Notes: generated by a model not told the origin, from the letters alone. A stretch of 64,000 nt of DNA from Limimaricola sp. (GCF_016125575.1 NZ_WGLM01000004.1:622501-686500), one strand, 5' to 3'. Positions 42,590 to 51,734 are shown, counted from the first letter of the stretch. Translations and numbers: made by a program.

Positions 42590-45199
42590 CTAAACCATCA
42601 GCAGCCGTGCCTCGCGCCGCTTGAGTGTCGGGCGTGCGGCGGCATAGTCGGCCACGCCTGCCGAGCTCGTCAGGCTGGGAAACAGCCGAAACAGCTCGTC
42701 GCGCTGCGGCGTATCAAGGCCGGAAAGACTGCGGTCGCCGGGCTGAAAGCTTTCGCTCCACGCGCCGTCGGCCATCACCACCTCGTGCTGGTCGAACATG
42801 ATGTGAATGTAGATGACGCCCGCAGGCATCACCTCGGTCACGCCAGGCATCCCGACCATATGCAGCGCGCGAACCAGCACTTCGGGTTCGCCAAAGCACA
42901 ACTCGGCCCGCGGTCCGGTCATCAGCATCCGGTGCTGGCGAGAGACCATCATGTCGCGGTCGGGCCAGCCGGACCCAAGGGCATCCTTGCGTATCAGGAC
43001 CGGCCGCAGCGCCGGCGCGACGATCAATTCCGCCGCCTGTACCGCGCTTGACCCGATCCAGCGCACCGGCTGATAGCCGTTGTCGCGCGTCAGAACCCGG
43101 TCGCCCGGCCGCAGACGCTCCACCGGCAAGGGGCCCGCCGCGGTCACGATCAGGCTGCCGGGGGTAAAACAGGGCACGATGGCCTCGATGTTCTGGAAAT
43201 CCAGCGAGCCGGTGACGTTGCCCGACTCATCGAGGAACTGCACCGTGCCGCTTTCATGGTCGGGCGTCGCGTAGATGATCTGGTAGGGCCCGTCGCCGCC
43301 CAGGTTCAGCACGTCGTGGTCGCCGGGGTTCTCGCCGCCGATCACCGTGTCGCCGGCCCCGGCATAGATCGTGTCGTTGCCCGCGCCACCGATCAGCGTG
43401 TCGCTGCCCGCGCCGCCGTAAAGGATGTCGTTGCCGTCGCCGCCCGAGATCGTGTCGTTCCCGTCGCCGCCGACAAGGATGTCGTTGCCGGTTCCACCGT
43501 CGAGCGAATCGTTGCCTGCTCCTCCGTCGACACTGTCATTGCCGGTGCCGCCGAAAAGCGTGTCGTCCCCGCCCAACCCCAGGATCGTGTCGTCGCCGCC
43601 GCCACCGTAGAAGATGTTGGTGTAGATGTCGGGGCCCGAGGTGCCCTGCTGGTTGAAGCCGATGAGCGTGTCATTGAAGGCAGAACCGATAACACCGTCG
43701 ACACTGCCCAGCACATCGCCCTGCGCATCGCCGCCAGAAGCCGACCACGTGTTCAGGTCGATCGTGACCCCGGCGCTTGAGGTGCTGTAGTCGACGTAGT
43801 CCATGCCGGACCCGCCGTAGAGCGTGTCGGCCCCTGCGCCACCGGCCAGCGTGTCGTCGCCAGTGCCGCCATAGAGCGCATCGTTCCCGTCGCCGCCCGA
43901 CATTACGTCGTTGCCAGCGTCGCCGGTCAGGATGTCGTTGCCGGCACCCCCGTCGATCGTGTCGTTTCCATCGCCGCTATAAAGCAGATCATTCCCGTCG
44001 CCGCCCGACAGGCTGTCATCGCCCGCGCCCGAGACCAGCGTGTCGTTCCCCGCCCCGCCGTCAAGCGTGTCGGTCCCGTTTCCGCTGTAGAGCGAGTCGT
44101 TTCCCGCCCCGCCCAGAAGCGTGTTGTCGCCGCTGGAGGCGACCAGCGTGTCATTGCCGTTGCCGCCGTCAAGCAGGTCGTTGCCGCCGCCGCCATAGAG
44201 CGAATCGTTCCCGTCGCCGCCTGTCAGGACGTTGCTCGAGGTATTGCCCTGCAGCATGTCGCTGTTGGTCGAACCGGTCAGGTTCTCGATGCCGCTGAGG
44301 GAATCGCCGCTGGCGTCGCCGGCCCAGCCGTAACCACTGGCCAGGCTGACCGCCACGCCACTATCCGAAGTGCTGTAGTCGGCCGTGTCTATCCCGGCGC
44401 CACCCGACAGGATGTCGGCGCCCGTGCCGCCTGCCAGCGTGTCGTTGCCCGTGCCGCCGTAAAGCTCGTCATTGCCTGCGCCGCCCGAAAGCGTGTCGTT
44501 ACCAGCGTCGCCCGACATGATGTCGTTGCCCGCGCCACCGTCGAGGCTGTCATTCCCGTCGCCGCCAAACAGACTGTCGAGGCCATCACCGCCCGACAGA
44601 ACGTCGTCGCCGGTGCCGCCGTAAAGCGTATCGTTGCCGGCTCCGCCCAGAAGGACATCGTTGCCGGCATCGCCGTAAAGCCTGTCGTTTCCGCTACCGC
44701 CATCAAGCGTGTTGTCGCCGGCGCTGCCGGTCAGCACGTCGTTTCTGCGCGACCCGATGACATTCTCGAAGCCGTCGATCGTATCGCCCTGCGCATCACC
44801 GCCCGACGCGCTGTTGGTGCCAAGGTCGACGTTGACGCCCTGATTGGACGCGCTGTAATCCAGCGTGTCGTTACCGGCGCCACCATAAAGGGAATCGGCC
44901 GACCGCGTGCCGGTGATCGTGTCGTCACCGTTGCCACCATAGATGACGACGTTGCCGCTGTTGCCGGGTTTGCCGCTCAGGACGTCGTTGCCATCTCCAC
45001 CATAGATGAATTCGTCGCCCTGCGACGCGGTGATCGTGTCGTTTCCGGATGTTCCGAAGACTGAATTGCTGACGGTCCCGTTGCCGTTGCCGCCACCATT
45101 GCCTTTGCCGCCTGCCGCCATGCCCTTGCCGCCACCTGCGCCCTTGCCGCCACCTGCGCCCTTACCGCCACCGGCACCTTTTCCGGGTCGTCGCGCCAC
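42590..45199 (-). CDS. RTX-repeat calcium-binding protein with C-terminal Hint domain
   Basis: An 869-residue protein. Residues about 6-41 are Gly/Lys-rich with GKGAGGGKGAGGGKG repeats. From about 48 to 660 there are dozens of GGxGxDxLx nonapeptides (for example GGDGNDSLYGGGGNDLL), the calcium-binding beta-roll of type I secreted proteins. Residues 677-869 form a Hint-type domain starting CFTPGSLI, with SRQHRM and FDQHEVV motifs, implying autoprocessing. There is no catalytic domain such as protease or lipase and no N-terminal signal. The start is GTG at 45199, where AAGGAGG lies seven nt upstream. No type I exporter genes are nearby. A surface or matrix role is inferred. Confidence 0.87.
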   Translation of the reverse strand: MARRPGKGAGGGKGAGGGKGAGGGKGMAAGGKGNGGGNGNGTVSNSVFGTSGNDTITASQGDEFIYGGDGNDVLSGKPGNSGNVVIYGGNGDDTITGTRSADSLYGGAGNDTLDYSASNQGVNVDLGTNSASGGDAQGDTIDGFENVIGSRRNDVLTGSAGDNTLDGGSGNDRLYGDAGNDVLLGGAGNDTLYGGTGDDVLSGGDGLDSLFGGDGNDSLDGGAGNDIMSGDAGNDTLSGGAGNDELYGGTGNDTLAGGTGADILSGGAGIDTADYSTSDSGVAVSLASGYGWAGDASGDSLSGIENLTGSTNSDMLQGNTSSNVLTGGDGNDSLYGGGGNDLLDGGNGNDTLVASSGDNTLLGGAGNDSLYSGNGTDTLDGGAGNDTLVSGAGDDSLSGGDGNDLLYSGDGNDTIDGGAGNDILTGDAGNDVMSGGDGNDALYGGTGDDTLAGGAGADTLYGGSGMDYVDYSTSSAGVTIDLNTWSASGGDAQGDVLGSVDGVIGSAFNDTLIGFNQQGTSGPDIYTNIFYGGGGDDTILGLGGDDTLFGGTGNDSVDGGAGNDSLDGGTGNDILVGGDGNDTISGGDGNDILYGGAGSDTLIGGAGNDTIYAGAGDTVIGGENPGDHDVLNLGGDGPYQIIYATPDHESGTVQFLDESGNVTGSLDFQNIEAIVPCFTPGSLIVTAAGPLPVERLRPGDRVLTRDNGYQPVRWIGSSAVQAAELIVAPALRPVLIRKDALGSGWPDRDMMVSRQHRMLMTGPRAELCFGEPEVLVRALHMVGMPGVTEVMPAGVIYIHIMFDQHEVVMADGAWSESFQPGDRSLSGLDTPQRDELFRLFPSLTSSAGVADYAAARPTLKRREARLLMV

Positions 45200-45343
45200 A
45201 AAACTGCCTCCTTCTCGTCGTCCGATCTTGTCGCCGGAGCGTCGTTCAGGGCGGAAATTAGGCAGAAAATGTGGTCGCAATAAGGCGATTGTTTCGATTT
45301 TCCGAACGGTTGAGGCGCGGGCAGAACCGATTGACGCCGGAGA

Positions 45344-45373
45344 TGAATACGTGGTGTATACATCGTGTATTCA
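45344..45373. promoter_or_regulatory. 30-bp nested dyad, candidate operator of the GntR gene
   Basis: An inner perfect palindrome TGTATACA (45355-45362) and outer arms TGAATAC (45344-45350) and GTATTCA (45367-45373) share exactly the same centre. FCD-type GntR regulators usually bind short palindromes of the GTATAC kind. The element ends about 15 nt before the regulator start, which fits autorepression. Confidence 0.65.
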
Positions 45374-45388
45374 CAGTTGGGGGTGATG

Positions 45389-46093
45389 ATGCCGGACACC
45401 AAGAAGCAACGCTGCCTGAATGACCTGCGCCGGCGCATCCTGATGCTGGATATTGCGCCGGGTTCGGACCTTGACGAGGTGACGTTGTCGAAAGACTACG
45501 GCTTGTCGCGCACGCCGCTGCGCGAGGTACTGCAGCGTCTGGCGGGCGAGGGGTTTCTTGTCCTCGAAGTGAACCGTGGCGCCAAGGTGGCCTCGATGGA
45601 TATCGACACCATGCGCACCTTCTTCCAGACCGCGCCGTTGATCTATGCCAGTATCGGCCAGCTTGCCGCGCAAAACCGCACGACCCGGCAGCTTGACGCG
45701 CTCAAGGACGTGCAGACCGCCTTTGCCGTCGCGGCGCGCGAGGGCGATGCGGAGCGGGCCGCGATGCTGAACCACTCGTTTCACCGTCAGATCGGCGAAA
45801 TGGCCCGCAACCCCTACCTGATGGCCAGCCTTGGACGGCTGTTGATCGACCATACCCGCCTCAGCCAGACCTTCTATCGGCCCGGTTCGCCTATCGACTC
45901 GCTGCGCGTGGCGATGGCGGTTGATCAGCACGAGGCGATGATTTCCGCGCTGGAGTCGTGCGAGCCGTCACTGATGACCGAACTGACACTGCGCCACTGG
46001 GACCTGTCGCGCGACCGGATGGAGGATTACGTCCGGCCCGATCCGCTGCCCGTCGACGTGGTGGCGTTCAAGGCGAAGCGCAATGCGTTCTGA
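45389..46093 (+). CDS. GntR-family regulator, FCD (FadR) subfamily
   Basis: About 234 residues. The N-terminal winged helix (residues 5-70) contains LNDLRRRILMLDIAPGSDLDE and YGLSRTPLREVLQRLAGEGFLVLE. The C-terminal FCD ligand domain shows NHSFHRQIGEMARNPYL and AVDQHEAMISALES with the expected His ligands for a metal. Tandem ATGs at 45386 and 45389 are both possible; a GGGGGTG stretch precedes them. The nested dyad just upstream suggests self-control. The neighbours (RTX protein, MipZ) do not reveal the effector. Confidence 0.88.
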   Translation: MPDTKKQRCLNDLRRRILMLDIAPGSDLDEVTLSKDYGLSRTPLREVLQRLAGEGFLVLEVNRGAKVASMDIDTMRTFFQTAPLIYASIGQLAAQNRTTRQLDALKDVQTAFAVAAREGDAERAAMLNHSFHRQIGEMARNPYLMASLGRLLIDHTRLSQTFYRPGSPIDSLRVAMAVDQHEAMISALESCEPSLMTELTLRHWDLSRDRMEDYVRPDPLPVDVVAFKAKRNAF

Positions 46094-46152
46094 CGCAAAC
46101 CGGACGTCGCCACCGACACGCTGGAGCACGTCCTGTGGGCCGGCGCGGAGCT

Positions 46153-46962
46153 TTAGAAGTTCACCGTGACACCGGGCAGGTTCAGCGCCTTGATCAAGTC
46201 ACGCAATTCCTGCCTCGCCGCCACGTTGGAGATGTTGAGTTGCGCCACCCCGATGTCGCGCAGGTCCAGCAGGGTCAGCCCGCGCGGGAACAGTTCGCGG
46301 AAGATAACCCTCTCGTTGAAGCCGGGCGCGACGCGGAAACCGATCCGGCGCGACAACCGGTTCAGCGCCGATTCCATCTTCTGTTTGTTGACCATGTTCT
46401 GCGCTCCCAGCCGGTTGCGCACGACCACCCAGTCGATCGGCTGCAGACCCGCCTGCGCCCGCAACTGCCGCGCGTTCCAGACCATTTCGGCGTAGACGGA
46501 AGGCCCGAGAATCTTTTCGCCATCCGTGTCGATATGCGCCAGCAGGTCGAAATCGATGAAACTGTCATTGAGCGGCGAGATCAGCGTATCGGCTAGCGAA
46601 TGAGCGACCTGGCTCAGCCGGGTATGCGATCCGGGGCAGTCGATCAGGATGAAATCGCTCTCGCTTTCAAGCCCCGCGACGGCGGCGCTAAGCCGATGAT
46701 CATAGACGTTCTCGCCGGGCTGCAGGGCGGCACTGTCGATCTCGGGCAGGTCCAGATATGTTGGCGAGGGCAGATCCAGACCCTCGGCCGCCATGAAATT
46801 CGTGCGGTTGGACATGTAACGCGCCAGCGTCTTCTGTCTCAGATCAAGGTCCAGAACGCCCACAGACTTGCCGATGCGCGCCAACGCGGTGGCCACGTGC
46901 ATCGAGACGGTCGACTTGCCCGCGCCGCCCTTTTCGTTCCCCACCACGATGATATGCGCCAC
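46153..46962 (-). CDS. mipZ: ParA-family division-site positioning ATPase, MipZ-like
   Basis: A 269-residue ParA/MinD-type ATPase. The deviant Walker A VVGNEKGGAGKSTVSMHVA is at residues 6-24, switch I in LDLDLRQKTLARYM, and Walker B in DFILIDCPGSHTRL. The N-terminus and the RYMSNR segment closely resemble alphaproteobacterial MipZ, which binds ParB and blocks FtsZ near the poles. The start is GTG at 46962 with GGGGA upstream; the open frame extends 85 codons further without homology. The gene is single, with no parB beside it, which also favours MipZ over a plasmid partition protein. Confidence 0.84.
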   Translation of the reverse strand: MAHIIVVGNEKGGAGKSTVSMHVATALARIGKSVGVLDLDLRQKTLARYMSNRTNFMAAEGLDLPSPTYLDLPEIDSAALQPGENVYDHRLSAAVAGLESESDFILIDCPGSHTRLSQVAHSLADTLISPLNDSFIDFDLLAHIDTDGEKILGPSVYAEMVWNARQLRAQAGLQPIDWVVVRNRLGAQNMVNKQKMESALNRLSRRIGFRVAPGFNERVIFRELFPRGLTLLDLRDIGVAQLNISNVAARQELRDLIKALNLPGVTVNF

Positions 46963-47372
46963 GACGTGTCCCCGGCCTGTTTCGTGTCTGTTTCTTTGTC
47001 GGCACCTTATGTTGTGGCGCTGCCAAGGAAAAGCACAAGCGTCGTGTGGCCCCCCATTTCCACGTCCTGCTTGACATATGCGCCACGCAGGGCCATGTGC
47101 CGTGTCAGACCGGCGTATCCTGCCGCGTGAGCAGTTCTGGCGTATCGACGCCGCGAGGCGCAGGTCTGAGACACAGGTTCCCACATCACGCAGGGGTCCA
47201 GCGTTCTGACGGCACACGGGGCATGGGCCCGGTGGTCAGGGCAGGGCGCAACCCTTTGCTGCCGCCGTTGCGGGACATTCCGCACGCGTGGCGACTTGCC
47301 TTGGCCGATCCCGGTCCGGGCAGAACCCATATCCGGGCCGCGCTCCGCGCCGCCCGCCAGACAGGACGACAA
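46963..47372. other. 410-bp gap between divergent mipZ and DEAD-box genes
   Basis: No convincing gene, tRNA or repeat is seen. A TTGACA hexamer at 47071-47076 could be a -35 element for the helicase, but its -10 (near CATGTG, 47094) is poor. An open frame in phase with the helicase continues back through this gap to about 47046, but the added residues look nothing like the family, so I treat it as leader. Confidence 0.4.
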
Positions 47373-48668
47373 ATGGATTTTGATATGCTAGGGCTTCAGC
47401 CCCGCCTTGTGGCAAAACTCGCCGAACAGGGCATTACCGCGCCCACCCCGATTCAGACGCAGGCGATTCCGCACGCGATGAACGGGCGCGACGTTATGGG
47501 CTTGGCCCAGACCGGCTCGGGCAAAACGGCGGCCTTCGGCCTGCCGATGGTCGATGCGTTGATGAAGGCGGGCGTGCGGCCCAACCCGAAATGCGCAAAT
47601 GCGCTGGTTCTTGCGCCGACGCGCGAACTGGCCAAACAGATTGCCGACAACCTGACGGCCTATACCGGCGGCAGCCACCTGAAGGTGGCGCTGGTGGTGG
47701 GCGGTGCGGGCATCGTCGGGCAGATGAAGCGGCTGGAAAAGGGTGTCGACCTGCTGGTCGCCACGCCGGGCCGTTTGATCGATCTGCTGGACCGCCGCGC
47801 CGTGCGGTTGAACGAGACGCGGTTCCTTGTCCTCGACGAGGCCGACCAGATGCTTGACATGGGCTTTATCCATGCGCTCCGCCGGATTGCGCCGCTGTTG
47901 CCGGCAAACCGCCAGACGATGCTGTTCTCGGCCACCATGCCCAAACAGATGGCCGAACTGGCCGAGGCCTATCTGACCGACGCCATCCGGGTGCAGGTCA
48001 ACGCTCCGGGCAAACCGGTGGAGGCGATCAGCCAGTCGGTTCATTTCGTGGCGCAGGCTGCGAAATTCGACCTGCTGGTCGACCTGCTGGATGCGCATCG
48101 AGATGAATTGGCGCTGGTTTTTGGCCGCACCAAGCACGGGATGGAAAAGCTGTCCAAGCAACTTGCCGCCAAGGGATTTGCCGTTGTCGCCATCCACGGC
48201 AACAAGAGCCAGGGTCAGCGAGACCGGGCAATCGCCGATTTCAAGGCGGGCCGGGTCCGGGTTCTGGTGGCCACGGACGTGGCCGCGCGTGGCCTCGATA
48301 TTCCCGACGTGCGGCATGTCTACAACTACGAACTGCCCAACGTGCCCGAGAACTACGTTCACCGCATCGGCCGCACCGCGCGCGCCGGGGCCGATGGCGC
48401 GGCCATTGCCTTTTGCGCGCCGGACGAGATGCAGGACCTGCGCGACATCCAGAAGGCGATGAAGGCCGACATCCCCGTCGCCTCGGGCCGTCCTTGGGAA
48501 GGCGAGGGCACTGACAAGAAACGTCCCAACGGCGGCAACGGCGGTGGCCGGCGGCGTTTCGGTGGTGGTCAGGGCGGTGGAAAGCCTGCCGCGTCGGCCA
48601 AGCCCGCAGGTCAGCGGCGCCGTTCTGGCGGTGGCAATCGCGCCCGCAGCAACGGCCGCGCGGCCTGA
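47373..48668 (+). CDS. DEAD-box ATP-dependent RNA helicase (RhlE-like)
   Basis: A 431-residue helicase with all core motifs in order: GITAPTPIQTQAIP (Q motif), AQTGSGKT (I), PTRELAKQ (Ia), VLDEADQML (II), FSATMP (III), LVATDVAARGLDIPDV (V) and HRIGRTARAG (VI). The C-terminal about 60 residues are Gly/Arg/Lys-rich, the usual RNA-binding tail. The ATG at 47373 has AGGAC upstream and gives a normal N-terminus. Likely roles are ribosome assembly or mRNA decay, as for RhlE; the exact paralogue cannot be set. Confidence 0.92.
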   Translation: MDFDMLGLQPRLVAKLAEQGITAPTPIQTQAIPHAMNGRDVMGLAQTGSGKTAAFGLPMVDALMKAGVRPNPKCANALVLAPTRELAKQIADNLTAYTGGSHLKVALVVGGAGIVGQMKRLEKGVDLLVATPGRLIDLLDRRAVRLNETRFLVLDEADQMLDMGFIHALRRIAPLLPANRQTMLFSATMPKQMAELAEAYLTDAIRVQVNAPGKPVEAISQSVHFVAQAAKFDLLVDLLDAHRDELALVFGRTKHGMEKLSKQLAAKGFAVVAIHGNKSQGQRDRAIADFKAGRVRVLVATDVAARGLDIPDVRHVYNYELPNVPENYVHRIGRTARAGADGAAIAFCAPDEMQDLRDIQKAMKADIPVASGRPWEGEGTDKKRPNGGNGGGRRRFGGGQGGGKPAASAKPAGQRRRSGGGNRARSNGRAA

Positions 48669-48686
48669 TCGAAACGGCTCCGGGCG

Positions 48687-49901
48687 TCAGTCCTTGCCGG
48701 CGCCCGGCGACCTTGCCGTGCCTCGTGGCATCCGGGTGAGCGCCAGCAGCGTCAGTCCGGCCAGAACCGCCCCGGCGAGGAATGTCGCGCCGGGGCCCGC
48801 GGCCTGCCACAACCCGCCAGCGCCCACGCTTGCCAGCAGCAACGCGACCCCGGTCGCGAGGTTGAACATCCCAAAGGCCGTTCCGCGCAATTCGGCCGGG
48901 GCGGTTTCGGCCACCAACGCGGCCAGAAGGCCCTGGCTGAGGCCGAGGTGCAGCCCCCAGAGTGCCACGCCCGCCCAAAGCGCCATCATCCCGTCGGCCG
49001 CGGCCAGCACCACGTCGGCCAGCCCCAGCGCGATGACAGCTGCTGACAACAATCCACGTTTGCCCACCCGGTCTGACAGCACGCCGGCCGGATAGGCCGC
49101 AAGTGAATAGACGATGTTCAGCACCACCAGCACCATCGGCACCAGCATCAGTTCCACCCCCAGCGACTGGGCCTTGAGAACAAGGAATGCTTCGGAAAAC
49201 CGGGCGAGAGTGAAAAGGCAGGCCAGCCCGACAATGCCCCAATACGCCCGCCCCAGCCGCCGCAATTCGGCGCGCGCCAGCGGCGTGCGGACCCGGCGCA
49301 GACCAGCCGGGCGCGCCGGTTCGCGCACAACGAGGGCGATCACGAGGAAGGACAGCACCGCCGGCAGCACCGCCACCCAGAACACCGCGCGGAAGTTGTC
49401 GGCGGTGGCCCACATCAGCGCAATCGCCAGCATCGGGCCCAGAAAGGCCCCCGTCGTATCGAGCGATTGACGCAGGCCGAAGGCGGCGCCGCGCGCGCCC
49501 TCCGGGGCCATGTCCGCGATCATCGCGTCGCGCGGTGCGCCGCGCAGGCCCTTGCCCACCCTGTCGATGAACCGCGCCGCCACCAGCCAGCCCACCGTGG
49601 GCGCCAGCGGAAAGACCGGCTTGGTCACCGCCGCAAGGCCATAGCCCAGTGCGGCCAACACTTTGCGCCGGCCCAGCCAGTCGCTCAGCGCGCCCGAGAA
49701 CACCTTGGTCACGTTGGCCGTGGCCTCGGCGATGCCCTCGATCAGGCCGACCGTCAACGCCGTGCTGCCCAGCCCCACCACGAGGTAGACCGGCAGCAGG
49801 GCATGGATCATCTCTGACGAGACATCCATCAGGAGCGAGACCATGCCCAGCGCCCAGATGCCGCGCGGGATGCCCCGCCAGCCGCCTGTCGAGCCGTCCA
49901 T
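48687..49901 (-). CDS. Major facilitator superfamily transporter
   Basis: A 404-residue membrane protein with about 12 hydrophobic segments in two halves. The first cytoplasmic loop has GALSDWLGRRKVLAALGYGL, the MFS A-motif, and the later AGVLSDRVGKRGLLSAA mirrors it in the second half. The N-terminal ALGMVSLLMDVSSEMIHALLPVYLV is typical of a drug or unknown-solute exporter subgroup. The ATG at 49901 follows the cupin gene by 5 nt, so the two are probably cotranscribed. The substrate cannot be inferred. Confidence 0.85.
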   Translation of the reverse strand: MDGSTGGWRGIPRGIWALGMVSLLMDVSSEMIHALLPVYLVVGLGSTALTVGLIEGIAEATANVTKVFSGALSDWLGRRKVLAALGYGLAAVTKPVFPLAPTVGWLVAARFIDRVGKGLRGAPRDAMIADMAPEGARGAAFGLRQSLDTTGAFLGPMLAIALMWATADNFRAVFWVAVLPAVLSFLVIALVVREPARPAGLRRVRTPLARAELRRLGRAYWGIVGLACLFTLARFSEAFLVLKAQSLGVELMLVPMVLVVLNIVYSLAAYPAGVLSDRVGKRGLLSAAVIALGLADVVLAAADGMMALWAGVALWGLHLGLSQGLLAALVAETAPAELRGTAFGMFNLATGVALLLASVGAGGLWQAAGPGATFLAGAVLAGLTLLALTRMPRGTARSPGAGKD

Positions 49902-49906
49902 CGCGC

Positions 49907-50242
49907 CTAGCCCCGCAGCGGGTAGCGGTCGGGTTCCTCGAACACGTCGATCGCCTGCGTGCCCTTGGTCAGCCTGACGGCATGGGGCATGCCCGACGGG
50001 ATCTCGTAATCCTCGCCGGGCCGATAGGTGCGGGTCCGGCCCGCCATCGTGATGGTGACGGTGCCGGCAATCACCGTGCCCCATTGGCCCTTGTGGCTGT
50101 GTTCGGGCAGGTCGATGTCCTGGTGGAAGGTGAAGAACACCGCCAGCCCGCTGTCAGACCGGATGGCGCGCGCCGTCACGACGGCGTCGTCAAGTGGCAG
50201 GTCCAGCAACGGGAAGGCATCGAAATAGGCGGGAAAGGGCAT
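49907..50242 (-). CDS. Small cupin-domain protein
   Basis: A 111-residue single cupin. Motif 1 appears as EHSHKGQWGTVIAGTVTI with two metal-binding His and the usual Glu replaced by Gln, and motif 2 as YEIPSGMPHAVRL with the third His. Such small cupins act as isomerases, sensors or metal-dependent enzymes and rarely have a known substrate. It precedes the MFS gene by 5 nt and follows rpiB by about 70 nt. Confidence 0.75.
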   Translation of the reverse strand: MPFPAYFDAFPLLDLPLDDAVVTARAIRSDSGLAVFFTFHQDIDLPEHSHKGQWGTVIAGTVTITMAGRTRTYRPGEDYEIPSGMPHAVRLTKGTQAIDVFEEPDRYPLRG

Positions 50243-50314
50243 GGTCCGGCTCCGGTCTTTGCCCTGACCATGCCAGCCGGCGCGCGCGCTGTCGCGCCAA
50301 ATCGCGGGGGGCGT

Positions 50315-50764
50315 TCAGCGTTCCAGCGCGCTGATCATGTCGACGCGGGTTGCATGGCGGCCCCCCTCGAAGCTGGCATCGAGGAAGGCATCGACGATCT
50401 CCAGCGCCAGCCCCTCGCCCACCACGCGCGCGCCCAGGGCCAGCATGTTGGCGTCGTTGTGCTGGCGGATCATCCGGGCCGAGAAGGTGTCGGAGCAAAC
50501 CCCGCAGCGGATGCCGCGCACCTTGTTGGCCGCCATCATGATCCCCTGCCCGGTGCCGCAGAGCACGATGCCCAGCCGGCAATCGCCCGAGGCGACCAGC
50601 CGCGCGGCCGCCGCGCCATGGGTGGGGTAATGCGTGCTTTCGGGTGTCGTCGGGCCGATATCGACCACGTCCCAGCCCTGCGCTGACATGTGCTCGGCAA
50701 TGGCGCGGCGCAGCGGGATCGCCGCGTGATCGCTGGACAGGGCAATGCGTTTGTCGGCCGACAT
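50315..50764 (-). CDS. rpiB: Ribose-5-phosphate isomerase B
   Basis: A 149-residue RpiB/LacAB-family isomerase. It begins RIALSSDHAAIPLRRAI with the catalytic Asp/His. GIVLCGTGQGIMMAANKVRGIR, with the active-site Cys, is near residue 65, and RQHNDANMLALGARVVG follows. It interconverts ribose 5-phosphate and ribulose 5-phosphate. AGGAGA lies 5 nt before the ATG at 50764. It is cut off from rpmE by a strong terminator. Confidence 0.94.
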   Translation of the reverse strand: MSADKRIALSSDHAAIPLRRAIAEHMSAQGWDVVDIGPTTPESTHYPTHGAAAARLVASGDCRLGIVLCGTGQGIMMAANKVRGIRCGVCSDTFSARMIRQHNDANMLALGARVVGEGLALEIVDAFLDASFEGGRHATRVDMISALER

Positions 50765-50864
50765 GGAAAATCTCCTGTTCCTGATGCGTGCCCATCTCGG
50801 GCTTTGCCGGTGCTCATGCCAGCCCCGCTGGGGCAAGCGCAAGCGGGCATCGCGCAGCCAGAAC

Positions 50865-50894
50865 AAAAAACGCCGCCCCGAAGGGCGGCGTTTT
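50865..50894. terminator. Strong bidirectional intrinsic terminator after rpmE
   Basis: AAAAAA, CGCCGCCC, loop CGAA, GGGCGGCG, TTTT. The stem is a perfect 8 bp with a stable tetraloop and A/T runs on both sides, so it works on either strand. It ends the leftward ribosomal-protein transcript 23 nt after the rpmE stop. Confidence 0.92.
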
Positions 50895-50917
50895 GCATTC
50901 GACGCGGATGGCGTGGC

Positions 50918-51139
50918 TCAGAAGCCGAGGCCCGCGTACTTGTTCTTGAACTTCGACACGCGACCGCCGGTATCCATCAGGCGGGTGCCGCCGCCGGTCC
51001 AGGCCGGGTGCACCGACGGGTCGATGTCCAGCGACATTTGGTCGCCTTCCTTGCCCCAGGTCGATTTCATCTGCACCACGGTGCCATCGACCAACTTGAC
51101 GTCGATGATGTGGTAGTCGGGGTGAATGTCCTTTTTCAT
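50918..51139 (-). CDS. rpmE: 50S ribosomal protein L31
   Basis: A 73-residue L31 of the zinc-free type: no CxxC pairs are present. [20 protein letters not shown] at the N-terminus and [21 protein letters not shown] are characteristic. AAGGAG precedes the ATG. It follows rplS by 11 nt in a leftward unit closed by the hairpin at 50865. Confidence 0.96.
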   Translation of the reverse strand: MKKDIHPDYHIIDVKLVDGTVVQMKSTWGKEGDQMSLDIDPSVHPAWTGGGTRLMDTGGRVSKFKNKYAGLGF

Positions 51140-51150
51140 CGCCGGTCTCC

Positions 51151-51534
51151 TTACGCGCTCGCGCCGCCAAGCGGCTTGTAGTTGGTGACCTCGGCGATGC
51201 GGGCGGATTTGCCGCGACGCGACCGGAGGTAGTAGAGTTTCGCACGGCGCACCTTGCCGCGACGCACCACGGTGATGCTGTCGATATTGGTCGAATAGAG
51301 GGGGAACACACGCTCGACCCCTTCGCCGAACGACACCTTGCGCACCGTGAACGAGGCAGCGATGCCAGCGCCGTGCTTGCGGCTGATGCAGACGCCTTCG
51401 TAGTTCTGGACGCGGGTCCGGGTGCCCTCGGTCACCTTGTAGCCGACGCGGATGGTGTCGCCGGCCTTGAAATCGGGAATCTCTTTCCCGAGCGAGGCGA
51501 TTTGCTCGGCCTCGAGTTGTGCGATCAGGTCCAT
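51151..51534 (-). CDS. rplS: 50S ribosomal protein L19
   Basis: A 127-residue L19. It starts [20 protein letters not shown]; the central [15 protein letters not shown] and [20 protein letters not shown], then [15 protein letters not shown] and [20 protein letters not shown], are highly conserved. The ATG at 51534 is chosen over an in-frame one 15 nt upstream because GGAG lies six nt before it. It sits at the 30S-50S bridge. Confidence 0.97.
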   Translation of the reverse strand: MDLIAQLEAEQIASLGKEIPDFKAGDTIRVGYKVTEGTRTRVQNYEGVCISRKHGAGIAASFTVRKVSFGEGVERVFPLYSTNIDSITVVRRGKVRRAKLYYLRSRRGKSARIAEVTNYKPLGGASA

Positions 51535-51693
51535 CTGACGCTCCTTCATGTTGCTGGCGGTTGTTCCGCCGCGTGATGCGCCTCAGAGCTCTCGGTCTTC
51601 ATCCGGGTCCGCCGTGGCGCCCGCCAGAGATAAGGTCGGCTTGTCTGTTGCTACCTGTCCGTCCGTGCCGAATGTCCGCCGAAGAAGGCAGGG

Positions 51694-51734
51694 CAAAACG
51701 AAAAGGGTCCGGTGGAATCGAATGATCCCCGGAC
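51694..51734 (-). terminator. Probable terminator after trmD
   Basis: On the minus strand, arms GTCCGG and CCGGAC (51707-51734) with an inner imperfect GGATC/GATTCC stem are followed by CCCTTTTCGTTTTG. The broken T-run makes it a moderate terminator. It lies in the 262-nt gap between trmD and rplS, which otherwise shows no gene. Confidence 0.5.

Noticed and set aside
42714-45030. Tandem repeat array that could be mistaken for CRISPR or satellite DNA
   Set aside because: The repeats are 27 nt codon-level repeats encoding RTX nonapeptides in one continuous frame; there are no unique spacers.
46153-46962. Plasmid partition ParA suggesting a plasmid or integrated element
   Set aside because: There is no parB or parS-like repeat, and the sequence and single-gene setting fit chromosomal MipZ.
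47046-47372. Long N-terminal extension of the DEAD-box helicase
   Set aside because: The helicase domain starts immediately after the ATG at 47373, which has a ribosome-binding site; the extension has no homology-like features.
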